NCBI GenBank assembly: GCA_019918135.1
Contig: WBZZ01002595.1
Coordinates: 34,583-98,582 of the forward strand
Length of the DNA: 64,000 bases
Reading direction: 5' to 3'
Source of the DNA: Paulinella micropora
Lineage: Eukaryota > Cercozoa > Imbricatea > Euglyphida > Paulinellidae
Of this stretch, positions 60,830 to 64,000 are shown one piece after another. Numbering within the stretch: the first letter of the stretch is position 1; each line of letters opens with the position of its first letter. The position numbers and the translations under genes are program-made. A model generated the notes under the pieces. The model saw nothing but the letters and a program-made list of their open reading frames with translations. It ran no database searches and was not told the DNA's origin.

Positions 60830-63800
60830 TCACTGCCTTCGTCGTCTGGCGCGGATTTCTTTGCCTGGTGGAGGACCACCAACAAAAGTCAGATCGAACT
60901 TTGACTGTTCGAGAATGTCCCAGATCTTATTAGGGATTCCGCCCAACGATAATTCAAAAGGGACATCAAGCACTCCTCTTGGCAGTGTCTGAATGGTCCA
61001 CGCAGTGTAATCCTTGTCTCTGGGAGTAATTGTATCATCCCATGTCTCGAGACTTTTTGCGTCTTTATATACTGGCAGATAATGTCTTGCCTTTGGATCC
61101 TCAACCGGGTCCATACTTCTCCAGAACTGGAGTATCGGTTGTACTATCTTTGCGGCTGATGATATTTTGAGTGTCCGTGTGACACGCATCTGTCGTGAGA
61201 CCGCCACGACCCGCATCAAGTATAAGTCTGCGAGAGTGTCATCAGCGACATGATGTTCCGCTGGTCTCATCAGATAGAAAACATTTTTCACCCATGCGAT
61301 GGTTGCTATCGCATCGCCTTCCTTCCATCGCTCATGGACAATCTCAACGTTGCCCGCGTTTGGGTCAGTGTCCGTCCCCTCCTCCTCCTGGTGGACGTCC
61401 TTTGATCTCATCGACCTCATCGCCTTCCTCGGTTGGTCGTTGATAAGATCATTCCGCGCTCTCCTTAGCTGCGCCTCTGTGATCTTCTCCTTCTTTCCGC
61501 TATGCTCTCGCGGAGACTTGGACTGAGTCCCCACCGCGCTTATGCGGTCAGTCTTCTCCTTGCTGTCCACCTCACTCTCCTCCTTCTCAGCTATCGGTGC
61601 CCGATAAGCATCGTCTTGGTCTATGCCAGCCTCCTTGTGGATGGGCGGCACCTCTTTGAAATCATCCTTCATTCGTTTTAACGCCTCCTCAACGGATTCA
61701 TCTTCCAGTAAGAAGGGATCATACTTAATCAGCCTTCTTACATTCACAATTTGCACCTTCCCTCTACCTCTGATCTTGTAATTCAGAGGTCCCGTCTGTT
61801 CCATAATCTGATAAGGTCCTTTCCAGTGAGTGAACAGCTTAGAGCTGACTCCCTTCGGGACTTGAGGATGGTACAATAGTACAATATCCCCGACCTGGAA
61901 CTTGATCTGATCCAAGTGCGCTTGTCGCACCCCTTCAGCATCAGTCCTTCGGCGCTCTGCCTCTCTATGCGCCCTGACTATTTGTTCCGCCTCCATCTTC
62001 ACTCTAAGTCTCATCCCAAACAACTCATCCGCATCCGCCCAAGTGTCTTTTGGGTGAAGGAGCGAAGTCGGGATATCAGGCTCACGCCCATATACTAACT
62101 GATATGGCGAGATTGAGCTCTTCGAGCCTCCTAACGCCGTAGAGGGTAGACAGTTCATTGCAAACGCAAATGATGGTGCTGCCTCGACCCATGCTCTTTG
62201 ATTCTCCTTCTTCGTGCAATACATCTTTAGTGAGGCTTTGAGGGGTCTGTGTACCCGCTCGATTTTCCCATTTGCTCGCGGGTTATAGGCAGTAACATAT
62301 TGCCATTTCATCCCGTAAAAATTAAATAGTTTGTCGATGACCTCGTTATTAAAGTCCGAGCCTCGATCAGAACATATCTTTCTTGGTACTCCGATCTGTG
62401 AGATGATCCTATCGATCAGCGCCTCGGCCGTCGTCTTGCCGGTAACGTCTTTGACAGGGATGATCCACACATAGTTGGTGGCTCTGTCAATAGCCGTAAG
62501 GAGGTATTTGTAACCATCCTTCGATTCTGGGAAAGGTCCCACATGATCAATGTGTATAAACTCAAACATCCCCGCACGAAGAGGAAATTCGCCAATCAGG
62601 CCGAAATTTGCCTTCAGTGGTGTTTTGTTTATCTTGCACGGGATGCATGCATCCACCGCCTGATCTATCTCCTCCTTCATCTTCTTCCACCAGAATCGCC
62701 TCGCTACGAACATATGAGTTCGTTGTCGACCCGGATGCGCCAAAAGTGGGCAATTGTGGGCTGCGACAAATATAAATCGTCTCAGACTCTCCGGTACCCA
62801 AAGGGTCCATTTGTCCGGCTGTGACGCATAGCGACCGTGAAGGCCCTTGTACAACAGTAGACCATCTCTCCATCCCATCTCCTTCATCTGATCTTTGATC
62901 GCTTTCGTCATCTTCAGCTCATCCGGGTTCTGATATAACTGTATGAGTTCCTTAAACTCCGGATCTTGAGCCTGTTGTTGCCTCCATGCGGTAGGCGAGG
63001 CTATATGGATAGTACCATCTTCTAGCCGTACCCCGATTCTTTCCGGGTCATCGTCTAGGTCACTTCTCCGCTCTTGAGGAGGCTCCGCATAAACTTCCTG
63101 CGTCTCCTCTTCCTCTCTTATGTTCGCCTTCGCATTCTCATATACCTCATAGGACCACTCAGCGTCCTCCTGGGTATGTAGCTCACAACATATCCCGTGA
63201 TCCGGGCCTTGTGGACTGTACCGTAGACCTGTGCGGTCATATCGGACTCCACTCGCCATCCCCATCGCCTCAATGTGGCTGACCTCATAGACCTTGTCAG
63301 TGGACAAGTCTTCCATCTCCACCGTGGACACCAACGCCGATACTTCTGAGTTAAACTCTAGCCTAGAGAGGCTATCAGCGACCACATTTCGCTTTCCCGG
63401 TAGATGGACCATTGTAAAATCGAAACAAGACAAGAACGCTTGCCACCGCGCCAGCCGTCCCGTCTGTTCATGATTCATCAACCATAACAGGTTATGATGA
63501 TCAGTTCTGACAGTAAATTGAGGTCCTCCCCACAAATACTCTCTGAGCCTCTTGAGGGCCCATACTACCGCCAACGCCTCTCTTTGCCTTGTGCAATAGT
63601 TTCTCTCCGCCGCACACAACTTCCTACTAATAAACATGATTGGGCGTAATTTCTTCTCCTCATCCTTTTGTTGTAATACAGCCCCAATCGCAAACGTAGA
63701 TGCGTCTGTATCGACTACGAATTGTTTCGTAAAGTCGGGCATCGTTAACACCAGTCCTCCGTCTTTCGGGTCTTTGTAAATGAGATCTTTGAGCGCATGA

Positions 63801-63967
63801 AACGCTTGCAAAGCCTCTTCGTTCCACTTCTCAAAGTCTCCAAAATCTATCATTTTCTCCACTTTAGCCCGTGTTGCACCCCAATCGGGTATAAACTGGC
63901 TATAGTATTGCGCCATCGCAAGGAATGAGTGCAATTCAGTGCGGTTCTTCGGTATCGGTCGATTCAT
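60830..63967 (-). mobile_element. pol region of element III
   Basis: An open frame of 1045 codons that continues past the window. In order it covers the end of the reverse transcriptase thumb (HSFLAMAQYYSQFIPDWG, about 63880-63930), RNase H (REALAVVWALKRLREYLWGG and ADSLSRL, about 63360-63870), the integrase zinc segment (HPGRQRTH...CIPCK, about 62670-62800), the DDE core with HIDHVGPF, CSDRGSDF and GKIERVHRPLK (about 62080-62570), the GPY/F module (about 61730-61850), a charged linker, and the ~180-residue extra C-terminal domain (about 60830-61370). Looks whole as far as it can be seen. Confidence 0.9.
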
Positions 63968-64000
63968 AATCTCCTCCCTCTTCTCTTTGGATATCGAGAC

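Larger units (their letters stand above)
59758..64000 (-). mobile_element. Ty3/gypsy-like LTR element III, 3' part, runs off the window
   Basis: A close relative of the 3' half of element II: 3' LTR (59758-59996), purine tract, ~820-bp 3' untranslated part with an ATT microsatellite, and the polyprotein from the reverse transcriptase end to the C-terminal domain. Identity with element II is very high by eye over about 4 kb. The visible coding part looks whole. The 5' half and left-hand LTR lie beyond the window. Confidence 0.9.

Overview
This is nuclear DNA of a eukaryotic microbe. It is rich in transposons and microsatellites and carries one large endogenous virus. The best clue to the host is a minus-strand exon at 27138-27359. 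It encodes almost all of a CsoS4A-type carboxysome vertex protein of the alpha-cyanobacterial kind and sits behind an intron-like 3' splice site. A nuclear alpha-carboxysome gene points to a photosynthetic Paulinella, whose chromatophore descends from an alpha-cyanobacterium. This is inference from one gene, at roughly 0.7 confidence.

Layout. 1-4635: non-coding DNA with a 54-bp minisatellite and a nest of tRNA-related SINE-like repeats ending in (TTA)n tails. 4640-15554: Ty3/gypsy-like LTR element I (plus strand), with nearly identical LTRs but an interrupted coding part. 15870-26517: gypsy-like element II (minus strand), another lineage, broken. 27138-28777: the csoS4A-like gene, whose presumed intron holds about 1.2 kb of purine/pyrimidine-biased simple repeats, an imperfect hairpin and a poly-C tract. 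29310-54690: an AT-rich Polinton-like virus (PLV) inserted in a (TA)n tract. 54691-59757: flanking palindrome-rich DNA, a decayed open frame, microsatellites and an uncharacterised open frame. 59758 to the window end: the 3' part of element III, a close relative of element II whose visible coding part is open.

The PLV is about 25.4 kb and carries a replication gene (TV-Pol-like polymerase joined to a superfamily 3 helicase), a packaging ATPase, a double-jelly-roll major capsid region, penton-like pieces, a 1310-residue fibre with a C-terminal S74 chaperone domain, a 1010-residue protein with a phospholipase A2-like HD motif, two GIY-YIG nucleases, a membrane protein, a secreted cysteine-rich protein and a tyrosine recombinase with features that recall telomere resolvases. 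Its terminal repeat is part of a roughly 410-bp palindrome. Several genes look whole; the capsid, penton and recombinase regions do not (about four or five breaks in all). It is treated here as a fossil.

The points most worth a second look are the endosymbiont-derived csoS4A exon beside the virus, the palindromic virus ends together with the resolvase-like recombinase, the PLA2-like virion candidate, and the extra C-terminal domain shared by the two gypsy lineages.
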